Positions 57,137 to 64,000 of a DNA stretch of 64,000 bases are shown one piece after another. The notes beneath the pieces are model-generated. The model was not told where the DNA came from. It did no database searches and worked only from the letters and a program-made list of their open reading frames with translations. Source of the stretch: Saccharomonospora amisosensis (GTDB taxonomy: Bacteria > Actinomycetota > Actinomycetes > Mycobacteriales > Pseudonocardiaceae); assembly GCF_011761185.1 (NCBI RefSeq), contig NZ_JAAOYM010000001.1, positions 4,092,001-4,156,000 on the forward strand, in the 5' to 3' direction. The number at the start of each line of letters is the position of its first letter. Within the stretch, counting starts at the first letter, position 1. Position numbers and translations under genes: made by a program.

Positions 57137-60100
57137 ATGCGATCCGCCACATCACTTAACGCGAAGCCGCCGGATGGGGTAACGGAACGCCCTGTCACGC
57201 GCGGAGGTGGGGCAGGGAGACGGACCCCACCGTGGCGGCGGCTCGCTGTCGCCTTCGGACTCCTCGCGGCGGCCTGTGCCGTCGCGTTCCCGTTCCTTCC
57301 GGTCGTGCAGGACACCGCGCGCATCACCTGGCCGGTTGGCGAGGACACCACTGCGGTCAACGCACCACTCGCGGGCTACTGGGCGCAGCAACTGACCGTG
57401 GACGTGCCGTGCGAGACGGTGCGCTCGCTCGACGAGCGAACCGCGGGAAGAGCACTGATCTTCTCCACCGTGCCACCCGCTCGCCTCGACGGCGGCGCGG
57501 GCCTGCAACTGCACGTCGACCAGGGAATGCTCATCGCCTCCAACCGCGGTGAGCAGATCGTGCAACAACCACTGCCCGCTTCCGGTTGCGATGTCCGGTT
57601 CTTCTCCGACGCCGTCCGCACCACCCTGACGGTCGCGGGCACCGTCGTCCACAACGAGTCGGGTGACGTGCGACCCCGTGTCATCGGGATCTACTCCGCG
57701 ATCGAGGCAGGGGCGGACCCCATCGACGGCCTCGACGTGTCCATCACGCCCGACACCCGCTACCAGTCCTCCCCGACGGCATTGAAACTCCTGGTAGGAG
57801 CCGTGGGTGTGCTGGCGATGATCGGCTGCCTGATCGCGGTCAACCGCCTCGACACCGGCTTCGCCCGCCGCGCGCCACGCTGGGCGCCCGTCGGCTGGTG
57901 GCGGCTCACCGGCCGCGACCTGACGGTGTTCGGCGCACTCGGCGCCTGGGTGTTCATCGGCCCGGTGACCTCCGACGACGGCTACATCCTCACGATGTCG
58001 CGCGTTGTGGAGGACGCCGGATACCTCACCAACTACCACCGGTGGTTCGGAGTCGCCGAGGCACCGTTCGGCTGGTTCTACCACGTCTACGAGGCGATGG
58101 CGCAGGTCAGCGTCGCGCCACCGTGGATAAGGCTGCCGTCCTTCCTGCTCGGTGTGCTCAGTTGGCTGCTGATCACCAGAGAGGTCATGCCGAGACTGGG
58201 CAAGGAGGTCCGCACCAGCCGGGCGGCGGGCTGGGCGGCCGCCACCGTGTTCCTGGTGTGGTGGCTGCCCTTCAACAACGGCGTGCGGCCCGAACCGGTC
58301 GCCGCTGTCGGTTCGCTGCTGGCGCTGTGCGCCGTGGAACGCGCCCTGGTGACCCGCAGGCTGCTGCCACTGTGCCTCGGTCTGCTCGCGGCGGCGTTCA
58401 CGCTGGCCGCGACACCCACCGGGCTGATAGCGGTCGCTCCGTTCCTCGTCGCGGGCAGGCCGCTGTTCCACCTGCTGCGGCAGCGGGCGAGGCAGGGCTG
58501 GGCGGCCGTGCTCGCGCCGATCCTGGCCTCCGGCGTTCTCGTGTTGTTCGCGGTGTTCGCCGACCAGACGGCCGCGACGGTGTACGAGGCCTCGCGGCTG
58601 CGCAACCAGGTGGGCCCGAGCCTTTCGTGGTTCCAGGAGCTGATGCGCTACCAGTTGCTGTTCAGCCCGACCGCCGACGGCTCGGCCACCCGACGCTTTC
58701 CCGTGCTGCTGCTACTGCTTTGTACCGGAGCCTGCCTTGTGGTGCTGCTACGCCGCGGCCGCATCCCGGGTGCCGCGCTTGGGCCGAGCAGGCGCCTGAT
58801 CGCCACGGTGGTGCTGTTCTTCCTGCTGCTGGCTCTCACACCCACCAAGTGGACCCACCACTTCGGCGCCTTCGCCGCCGTCGGCGCCGCCATGGCGGCG
58901 TTGACCGCACTGGCCACCAGCGGATCGGTGCTGCGTTCGAAACGCAACCGCGCCGCGTTCGTTTCGGGTCTGCTCGTTGTCGCGGCACTCGCCGTGACCG
59001 GTCCCAACGCCTACTGGTTCGTGTCGAAGATGGGCGTGCCGTGGTACAACATGCCGCCGCAGGTGGCGGGCATTCAGCTTTCGACGCTGCTGCTCGCGGC
59101 GGCGGGAGTGGCCGCGGTGATCGCCTTCATCGAGAACATCCGCGCGCAGCGGCCGGGCGCTCCTCCCCCGCTTCCCGAGCGCAGGGGACTGGCGCTGTGG
59201 CGTGGTTCGCTCGCGATCGTGGTGGTGTGCGGGCTGGTGGCGCTCGCCGAGTTCGGCAGCATGGTGAAGGCGACCCAGGAGCAATCGGGCACGTACAGCC
59301 TCGGCGCGGCCAACATCAAGCACCTCACCGGCTCCAGTTGCGGGCTCGGCGACTACGTGATGGTGGAACGCGATCCGGTTTCCAGCATGCTGGCGCCGGT
59401 ACCCGCCGCACGGCAACACACCGTCGATCCGCAGGCCCGGCCGGGGCCATTGCCGCAGCCTGCCGACGGCAACCAGGCAATCCAGGCTGGATTCCACGAC
59501 CAACCGCTGCTTTCCGGTGATCCGCTCGCGGAACCGCCGCACGGGTTCACGCCTAGCAACGTGGCGATGTGGAGCAGCTACAGCGAGACGGTAAACCCCA
59601 CCGGCAGGTTGCGCACCGAGTGGTACGACCTCGCCGACAGTCCAAGGCAGGGCCAGATCGTGGTGGCCGTCAACTCACCGAGCGCGAAGGCCACCAGCGT
59701 GGCGGTGCAGTACGGCGAGCCGACACCGGAGGGCTTCCGGGTGGTCGGCGACTCGGAGGTACTGGCGCCGGGAGCGGGCTCCGACGAGTGGGCCGACGTC
59801 CGGCTCGGCCTCGCCGACGCTCCCGAAGGCGCCACCGCCGCCCGCATCGTGGCCGTCGACGACGACCTCACCGAGGACGGCTGGGTCGCCGTCACGGCAC
59901 CGCGCGTGCCGACGTTCACCACGCTCACCGACAAGGTCGGCGACGCGCCGGTGTACATGGACTGGCCCGCCTCGTTCGTCTACCCGTGCCTGAGGCCGAT
60001 GAAGATCACCGACGGCATCGCGGAGGTGCCCGCCTACCACCTGACGGCCGGGTCGCTTGCCAGCGAGGCCGACTGGGCGAGCAGCACAACGGGTGGGCCG

Positions 60101-60310
60101 CTCGGCTATCTGGAGGAGTTGGCGGACCAGCCGGAGGTGCCCAGCTTCCTCAAGGGCGCGCCCGGGCAGCCGTGGGGCACGCTGGAGGAGGTGGACCCCT
60201 ACACCGACGGCAACCCGCCCCACGTCATCCGTGGCGAGGAGGTACGGTCCGGCTGGTGGTCGCCGGGTCCTGGCCCGCAACAACCCGACGGTTCGGCACC
60301 CACTCGCTGA
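57137..60310 (+). CDS. Arabinofuranosyltransferase of the Emb family
   Basis: A 1057-aa GT-C membrane glycosyltransferase related to mycobacterial EmbA/B/C, which extend the arabinan of arabinogalactan or lipoarabinomannan from decaprenyl-phosphoarabinose. After a basic head and first helix there is an extracellular domain of about 170 residues, then a multi-helix region with the acidic motif FIGPVTSDDGYILTMSRVVE near residue 275 and YLTNYHRWFGVAEAPFGWFY, about a dozen helices, and a C-terminal extracellular carbohydrate-binding part (TEWYDLADSPRQGQIVVAVN, WPASFVYPCLRPMKI). A -10-like TAGCGT at 57123-57128 places the transcript start about two bases before the ATG, so it may be leaderless. 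It sits alone inside the cob locus. Confidence 0.93.
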   Translation: MRSATSLNAKPPDGVTERPVTRGGGAGRRTPPWRRLAVAFGLLAAACAVAFPFLPVVQDTARITWPVGEDTTAVNAPLAGYWAQQLTVDVPCETVRSLDERTAGRALIFSTVPPARLDGGAGLQLHVDQGMLIASNRGEQIVQQPLPASGCDVRFFSDAVRTTLTVAGTVVHNESGDVRPRVIGIYSAIEAGADPIDGLDVSITPDTRYQSSPTALKLLVGAVGVLAMIGCLIAVNRLDTGFARRAPRWAPVGWWRLTGRDLTVFGALGAWVFIGPVTSDDGYILTMSRVVEDAGYLTNYHRWFGVAEAPFGWFYHVYEAMAQVSVAPPWIRLPSFLLGVLSWLLITREVMPRLGKEVRTSRAAGWAAATVFLVWWLPFNNGVRPEPVAAVGSLLALCAVERALVTRRLLPLCLGLLAAAFTLAATPTGLIAVAPFLVAGRPLFHLLRQRARQGWAAVLAPILASGVLVLFAVFADQTAATVYEASRLRNQVGPSLSWFQELMRYQLLFSPTADGSATRRFPVLLLLLCTGACLVVLLRRGRIPGAALGPSRRLIATVVLFFLLLALTPTKWTHHFGAFAAVGAAMAALTALATSGSVLRSKRNRAAFVSGLLVVAALAVTGPNAYWFVSKMGVPWYNMPPQVAGIQLSTLLLAAAGVAAVIAFIENIRAQRPGAPPPLPERRGLALWRGSLAIVVVCGLVALAEFGSMVKATQEQSGTYSLGAANIKHLTGSSCGLGDYVMVERDPVSSMLAPVPAARQHTVDPQARPGPLPQPADGNQAIQAGFHDQPLLSGDPLAEPPHGFTPSNVAMWSSYSETVNPTGRLRTEWYDLADSPRQGQIVVAVNSPSAKATSVAVQYGEPTPEGFRVVGDSEVLAPGAGSDEWADVRLGLADAPEGATAARIVAVDDDLTEDGWVAVTAPRVPTFTTLTDKVGDAPVYMDWPASFVYPCLRPMKITDGIAEVPAYHLTAGSLASEADWASSTTGGPLGYLEELADQPEVPSFLKGAPGQPWGTLEEVDPYTDGNPPHVIRGEEVRSGWWSPGPGPQQPDGSAPTR

Positions 60311-60316
60311 GGTGGT

Positions 60317-60351
60317 TCAGCCCAGTTCGTAAGCGGTCAGCCCAGTTCGTA
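60317..60351. repeat. 15-bp direct repeat duplicating the end of cobIJ
   Basis: TCAGCCCAGTTCGTA occurs at 60317-60331 and 60337-60351. The second copy encodes the last codons (Tyr-Glu-Leu-Gly-stop) of cobIJ on the minus strand; the first copy lies just beyond its stop, in the 26-bp gap before emb. Confidence 0.85.
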
Positions 60352-61848
60352 GTGCCGTGGTGTCCACACCACGCTCGTGCCGTCGGGCTGCTCACGTACT
60401 CGCGTGCGGGAGGACCCGACGATGAGCAGGCACCGCATGTCCACGGTGGCCGGATCGAGTGCCGCGAGCGTGTCAACCCGCACGGCCTCCTCCGGGCCTC
60501 CCACGTCGCGTGCCACCACGACAGGGGTTTGCGGATCACGGTGTGCCAACAGCACCTCGCGTGCCGAGGCCAGTTGCGTGGTGCGGCTGCGCGAGGCCGG
60601 GTTGTAGATCGCCACGACGAGGTCCGCCTCAGCCGCGGCTGTCAACCTGCGCTCGATGACCTGCCACGGCTTCAACCGGTCCGAAAGCGACAGGACGCAG
60701 TAGTCGTGGCCCAGCGGCGCGCCCACACTGGCCGCCGCCGCCTGCGCCGCCGTCACCCCCGGCAGCACCCGGACCGAAACGCCCGCCCAGCGCGGCGACT
60801 CGGCCTGCTCCAGCACCGCCGAGGCCATCGCGAACACCCCGGGGTCCCCTGAGGACACCACCGCCACACTCGCGCCGTCGAGCGCGAGGTCCAATGCCTG
60901 CGCCGCACGGTCGGCCTCCACCCGGTTTCCCGAGGCATGCCGCCGCTGCCCCGCCCGTTGCGGAACTCTCGCCAGGTAGGGGCCGTACCCCACCAGGTGG
61001 TCGGCTCGAGCCAGCGCCTGCTCGGCCTCCGGAGTGGTCCATTCCGGGCCCGATGGCCCGAGCCCGACCACGGTCACCTCGCCGCGTGCTTCGCGGGCGC
61101 GTGGTCCTCGCTTCGCGCCCGGCCTGCCACGCGAGGAGGCGGGTACCACCGCGACGGAGAAGTAGGGCACGGTCGCGGGGTCCACCTCGGCGAACGGCTC
61201 CACTCGCTGGGTGCTCCAGGTGGCTCGCTCCACGTAACTGGCGTCGTCGAGCCTGCCGGACTCCTCCAGCGCCTGCCGCACCGAGCCGAACGTGCGGCCG
61301 AGCTTGAGCACGGCGGCGGCGTCGGTGTCTGCCAGCCGCCGCGCCAACTCCGGCGCCGACAGGGTACCTGGCAGCAGCGTCAGCACCTCGTCGCGCTGCA
61401 CCAACGGTTTGCCAAGCACCGCCGCCGCGGCGCTCACCGAGGTCACCCCAGGCACCACGTGCGCCTCGTAGCGGTCGGCGAGCCGCTGGTGCATGTACAT
61501 GTAGGAGCCGTAGAAGAACGGGTCCCCCTCGCACAGCACCACGACGTCGCGCCCCGCGTCGAGGTGTTCCGCGAGCCGCTTGGCGGACAGTTCGTAGAAC
61601 TCCTCGATGGCGCCCTCGTACCCGCCGGGATGATCGGTGGTCTCGGTGGTCACCGGGTACATCAGCCGCTCTTCGAGCTGACCGTCCCGCAGGTAGGGCT
61701 GCGCCACCGAGCGGGCGATGCTGCGGCCGTGCCTGGCGCAGTGGTAGGCGATGACGTCGGCCTCGCCGATGAGGCGGGCAGCGCGGATCGTCAGCAGTTC
61801 CGGGTCACCAGGTCCGAGCCCGACGCCGTACAGCCTGCCCGTGCTCAC
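60337..61848 (-). CDS. cobIJ: Fused precorrin-2 C20-methyltransferase / precorrin-3B C17-methyltransferase
   Basis: A 503-aa fusion of two tetrapyrrole methylases, as in mycobacterial CobIJ. The CobI half (to about residue 245) has YGVGLGPGDPELLTIRAARLI, VVLCEGDPFFYGSYMYMHQRL and HVVPGVTSVSAAAAVLGKPL. The CobJ half has VTVVGLGPSGPEWTTPEAEQAL, VGYGPYLARVP, VAVVSSGDPGVFAMASAVLEQ, RVLPGVTAAQAAAASVGAPLGHDYC and VAIYNPASRSRTTQLA, the last being the C17 methylase and ring-contraction signature. It starts at GTG 61848, overlapping the cobH stop by four bases. The open frame upstream is only a shadow of cobH. Confidence 0.95.
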   Translation of the reverse strand: MSTGRLYGVGLGPGDPELLTIRAARLIGEADVIAYHCARHGRSIARSVAQPYLRDGQLEERLMYPVTTETTDHPGGYEGAIEEFYELSAKRLAEHLDAGRDVVVLCEGDPFFYGSYMYMHQRLADRYEAHVVPGVTSVSAAAAVLGKPLVQRDEVLTLLPGTLSAPELARRLADTDAAAVLKLGRTFGSVRQALEESGRLDDASYVERATWSTQRVEPFAEVDPATVPYFSVAVVPASSRGRPGAKRGPRAREARGEVTVVGLGPSGPEWTTPEAEQALARADHLVGYGPYLARVPQRAGQRRHASGNRVEADRAAQALDLALDGASVAVVSSGDPGVFAMASAVLEQAESPRWAGVSVRVLPGVTAAQAAAASVGAPLGHDYCVLSLSDRLKPWQVIERRLTAAAEADLVVAIYNPASRSRTTQLASAREVLLAHRDPQTPVVVARDVGGPEEAVRVDTLAALDPATVDMRCLLIVGSSRTRVREQPDGTSVVWTPRHYELG

Positions 61849-62471
61849 AGCTCCTCCTCGGTCGCGATGGCGTTCACGGCCGCGACGGCCATGGCGCTGC
61901 CGCCCCTGCGGCCGCGGACCGCGAGGTAGGGCGCGGGAGCGAGGTCGATGAGCGCCTGCTTGGACTCCATCGCTCCGACGAAGCCCACCGGGGTGCCGAT
62001 GATCGCCGCAGGCGTGCCGAGTCCCTCGTCGAGCAGTTCGAGCAGCCGAAACAGCGCGGTAGGCGCGTTGCCGATGGCCACGACCGAACCGGGCAGCACG
62101 TCGCGCCACAGCTCCAGCGCGGCGGCGGACCTGGTGGTGCCCATGCGCTCGGCCAGGCCGGGCACCCGCTCGTCGGAAAGGGTGCACACCACGTCGTTGC
62201 CAGCCGGAAGTCGCCTTCGCGTGATGCCGCTGGCGATCATCTCCGCGTCGCACAGCACCGGCGCACCGTCACGCAGCGCCCGCCTGCCCGCCTCGACCAC
62301 CTCAAGACTGTAGGCAAGATCGTCGACCAGATCGACCATGCCGCAGGAGTGGATCATTCGCACCGCCACCGTGGCGATGTCGTCGGGCAGGATCGCCAGA
62401 TCCGCCTCCTCGCGGATCGTGGCGAAGGAGTGCCGGTAGATCTCGGCGCCGTCGCGGATGTAGTCGATCAC
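61845..62471 (-). CDS. cobH: Precorrin-8X methylmutase
   Basis: A 208-aa CobH/CbiC enzyme that moves the C11 methyl to C12, giving hydrogenobyrinic (or cobyrinic) acid. It shows YIRDGAEIYRHSFATIREEA, the catalytic histidine in VRMIHSCGMVDLVDDLAYS near residue 42, ALRDGAPVLCDAEMIASGITR and TPVGFVGAMESKQALIDLAP near the end. It starts at ATG 62471, overlapping the cobG stop (ATGA), and its own stop overlaps cobIJ, so cobG-cobH-cobIJ form one coupled operon. Length is normal. Confidence 0.96.
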   Translation of the reverse strand: MIDYIRDGAEIYRHSFATIREEADLAILPDDIATVAVRMIHSCGMVDLVDDLAYSLEVVEAGRRALRDGAPVLCDAEMIASGITRRRLPAGNDVVCTLSDERVPGLAERMGTTRSAAALELWRDVLPGSVVAIGNAPTALFRLLELLDEGLGTPAAIIGTPVGFVGAMESKQALIDLAPAPYLAVRGRRGGSAMAVAAVNAIATEEEL

Positions 62472-63586
62472 AGCCGTCCTTTCAGTGCGTCGCCGAGTTC
62501 GGCGGTGGGTACGAGGTTCCCTTCGACGCGGTAGCCGCCTGCGTCGGCCAGCACATCGAGGTGCGGTTCACGCGGTTTGCCGCAGCGGCGTTCACAGCCG
62601 GAGAAGTGTGCCCTCACGCCGAGGCCCAGCACGGCCGTGGCATCGGCTCGCACGTCGGAGCGCGACTTGGCGCAGCCGGGCGAGCCGATGCACGCGCTCA
62701 CCCCCAGCGAGGGATCTTGCTGGTCCACCACGAGCCCAAGGTCCGCCAACCGCTGACCGTCCACGCCGGTGACCACCAGCGTGCGCCAGGGGGTGACCAC
62801 AAGCTCGCCAAGGGACCGCAGCACCGTGGCGCGAAGCTGCCCGAAGGGCACGGCGGCCACCACGGCACGGCCGTGCGCGCCGACCCGCGGCGGGCCGCTC
62901 GACGGCAGCCGTGTGGGCTCGACGCGGCGCGCGAGTGGCCGCGCCGAGTCGAGCACGCCGGCCCTGCCGTCGCTGTCGAGTTCGCCGACTCGCCATGCGC
63001 GCCCGCGTACGCGCTGGAACGCCAGTGCCAGCTCGACCAGCGCCGAGGCCGCGCGGCACGCGGGCACGCGCAGCCCGGTGTCGGTGCCGTCGAGCAGCAG
63101 CGCACCCTCCAGCGGGCTCGTCGCCCGCCAGCACGCGTCGGCGCCCTCGCCCGCGACGTCTCCCCTGCCGTCGTCGGCCGCCAGCAGGAACCGGCCTGGC
63201 AACCCGGCCAGCTCGTCGCTGGTTCGCACGGCTTCGTCCAGAGCGACGACCAGTGGGCGGACGTCGGTCAACCCGCCGTGCAGGCCGCTGAGCGGGGAGG
63301 CCAACACGTTGCGCACCCGGTCGTGCCCCGCTGAGGGCAGCAGTCCCGCGTGGCTGAGCCGCTCGGCCAACTCCTCGATGTCGCGCACGGCCCGCAACTG
63401 CAGGTTGCCCCTGGACGTGAGATGGACGGCACCGTCGCCGAGTTCGTCCGCGCAGTCGGCGAGCACCCGAGCCTGCTCGGCCCGCAACAGCCCACCGGGT
63501 AGCCGGACCCTGGCGAGCGGGCCGTCGGCCGCCTCATGGGTGGCGAGCACCCCTGGGCAGGCGTCGGGGCGGGTACGGCTGGGCAC
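62468..63586 (-). CDS. cobG: Precorrin-3B synthase (CobG)
   Basis: A 372-aa sulfite/nitrite-reductase-like protein. CobG uses O2 and a [4Fe-4S] centre to hydroxylate precorrin-3A before ring contraction in the aerobic route. It shows ARVRLPGGLLRAEQARVLA and VHLTSRGNLQLRAVRDIEEL near residues 25-70 and LLPSAGHDRVRNVLASPLSG. The cluster cysteines are in VSACIGSPGCAKSRSDV and HFSGCERRCGKPREPHLDVLA near residues 300-345. It starts at GTG 63586 and is divergent from cobN, with a 15-bp palindrome between them. Confidence 0.93.
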   Translation of the reverse strand: MPSRTRPDACPGVLATHEAADGPLARVRLPGGLLRAEQARVLADCADELGDGAVHLTSRGNLQLRAVRDIEELAERLSHAGLLPSAGHDRVRNVLASPLSGLHGGLTDVRPLVVALDEAVRTSDELAGLPGRFLLAADDGRGDVAGEGADACWRATSPLEGALLLDGTDTGLRVPACRAASALVELALAFQRVRGRAWRVGELDSDGRAGVLDSARPLARRVEPTRLPSSGPPRVGAHGRAVVAAVPFGQLRATVLRSLGELVVTPWRTLVVTGVDGQRLADLGLVVDQQDPSLGVSACIGSPGCAKSRSDVRADATAVLGLGVRAHFSGCERRCGKPREPHLDVLADAGGYRVEGNLVPTAELGDALKGRL

Positions 63587-63610
63587 GGGCCCACTGTAGG
63601 AGCCGCGCCG

Positions 63611-63652
63611 CGTCCTCGGCGTGCGAGCCTCACCACGCGCACGCCGAGGACG
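63611..63652. promoter_or_regulatory. Perfect 15-bp inverted repeat between cobG and cobN
   Basis: CGTCCTCGGCGTGCG (63611-63625) and CGCACGCCGAGGACG (63638-63652) are exact complements around a 12-base loop. It could be an operator or an RNA hairpin at the 5' end of the cobG transcript. No cobalamin-riboswitch core is present in this gap. Confidence 0.7.
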
Positions 63653-63663
63653 TGGAGATCACC

Positions 63664-63693
63664 TTGACGGCACGGGGTCACGGACTCGACAGT
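63664..63693 (+). promoter_or_regulatory. Possible cobN promoter
   Basis: TTGACG (63664-63669) is followed after 18 bp by GACAGT (63688-63693), which keeps the A and final T of the -10 pattern. It lies 22 bp upstream of the cobN GTG. The -10 match is weak. Confidence 0.35.
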
Positions 63694-63714
63694 GAACGGT
63701 CAAGGAGGGCTTCC

Positions 63715-64000
63715 GTGATCTTGCTGCTGTCCACCTCGGACACCGACCTGCTAAGCGCCCGCGCGAGCGGCGCCGACTACCGCATGGCCAACCCCGCTCG
63801 GCTCGACCTGTCGGAATTGCCAGGTCTGCTGCGGGGCGCACCGATCGTCGTCGTGCGCATCCTCGGCACCGAACGCACCTGGCCGGAAGGGCTTGCACAG
63901 GTGCGCGAAAGCGGCGCGCACGTCGTGGTGCTCGGCGGCGAGCAGTCGCCGGACGCCGAACTGATGGCGCTTTCCACCGTGCCCGCGGGTATCGCCACCG
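63715..64000 (+). CDS. cobN: Cobaltochelatase subunit CobN, N-terminal part (cut by window edge)
   Basis: The first 95 codons of a protein starting VILLLSTSDTDLLSAR at GTG 63715, behind an AAGGAGG site seven bases upstream. It continues ADYRMANPARLDLSELPGLL, IVVVRILGTERTWPEGLAQV and VVVLGGEQSPDAELMALSTV, the known N-terminus of CobN, where a stretch of this kind precedes the large H-subunit chelatase body (about 1200 aa in full). With ChlID it inserts cobalt into hydrogenobyrinic acid diamide. The remainder lies beyond the window. Confidence 0.9.
   Translation, partial: MILLLSTSDTDLLSARASGADYRMANPARLDLSELPGLLRGAPIVVVRILGTERTWPEGLAQVRESGAHVVVLGGEQSPDAELMALSTVPAGIAT

Noticed and set aside
61849-62253. 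Extension of the cobIJ frame upstream of 61848
   Set aside because: This stretch is the out-of-frame shadow of cobH, which overlaps the GTG of cobIJ by four bases.

Overview
The window is high-GC DNA from an actinomycete. Frequent GTG starts, occasional leaderless-looking starts, an Emb-type arabinosyltransferase (arabinogalactan wall) and gene orders shared with mycobacteria (ilvB / cfp6-like gene / ilvD; gatCAB; ligA next to a MetE-like gene) point to the Pseudonocardiaceae (Amycolatopsis, Saccharomonospora, Prauserella-like). This is inference from gene content, not a species call.

Layout. 1-18 kb is chromosomal housekeeping: the 5' end of ilvB (minus strand) behind a legible attenuator, a cfp6-like membrane protein, ilvD, DoxX, a 2-hydroxyacid dehydrogenase, a secreted sugar-dehydrogenase-like lipoprotein, gatCAB, an ACT protein, a voltage-sensor-like membrane protein, ligA with a coupled GNAT gene, a MetE-like protein, a nitrilase-family amidase and an MBL hydrolase. 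At 18.1-18.7 kb lies a decayed vapBC pair. 18.7-25.3 kb carries an acyl-CoA synthetase, the mnmA / cysteine desulfurase pair for tRNA thiolation, a TrpB2-type gene interrupted by a frameshift, and an mtnA-like isomerase. 25.3-29 kb has a beta-propeller lipoprotein and an alpha/beta hydrolase divergent from an ECF sigma factor. 29-36.4 kb looks like an organic-acid catabolic locus: family III CoA-transferase, GntR/FCD regulator, FAD/Fe-S 2-hydroxyacid dehydrogenase, hydratase and a glutaryl-CoA-dehydrogenase-like enzyme. 36.8-42.9 kb is gltBD, whose junction has been rebuilt by a partial duplication.

43-64 kb is a large cobalamin locus. It holds two cobalamin riboswitches (plus strand before cbtBA, minus strand before chlID), cobalt transport (cbtBA), late steps (cobD, cobU, cobT, cobS, cobC), amidation and adenosylation (cobB, cobO), cobaltochelatase (chlID, cobN) and the corrin-ring methylases and related enzymes (cobL, cobM, cbiD, cobK, cobIJ, cobH, cobG). 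One large emb gene sits inside it. CobG, an oxygen-dependent-route enzyme, occurs together with CbiD, the enzyme of the cobalt-early route; no CobF is seen here.

The more unusual signals are a gltB/gltD junction duplication that creates a 40-codon coupled ORF with an internal hairpin; a 21-bp tandem repeat family placed right after two unrelated stop codons in the same sense orientation; a leaderless Ile-Leu-Val-Leu leader peptide before ilvB; and three decayed or frameshifted loci (vapBC, trpB2, an XRE-type regulator). I found no CRISPR array, no insertion sequence, no rRNA gene and no tRNA gene.
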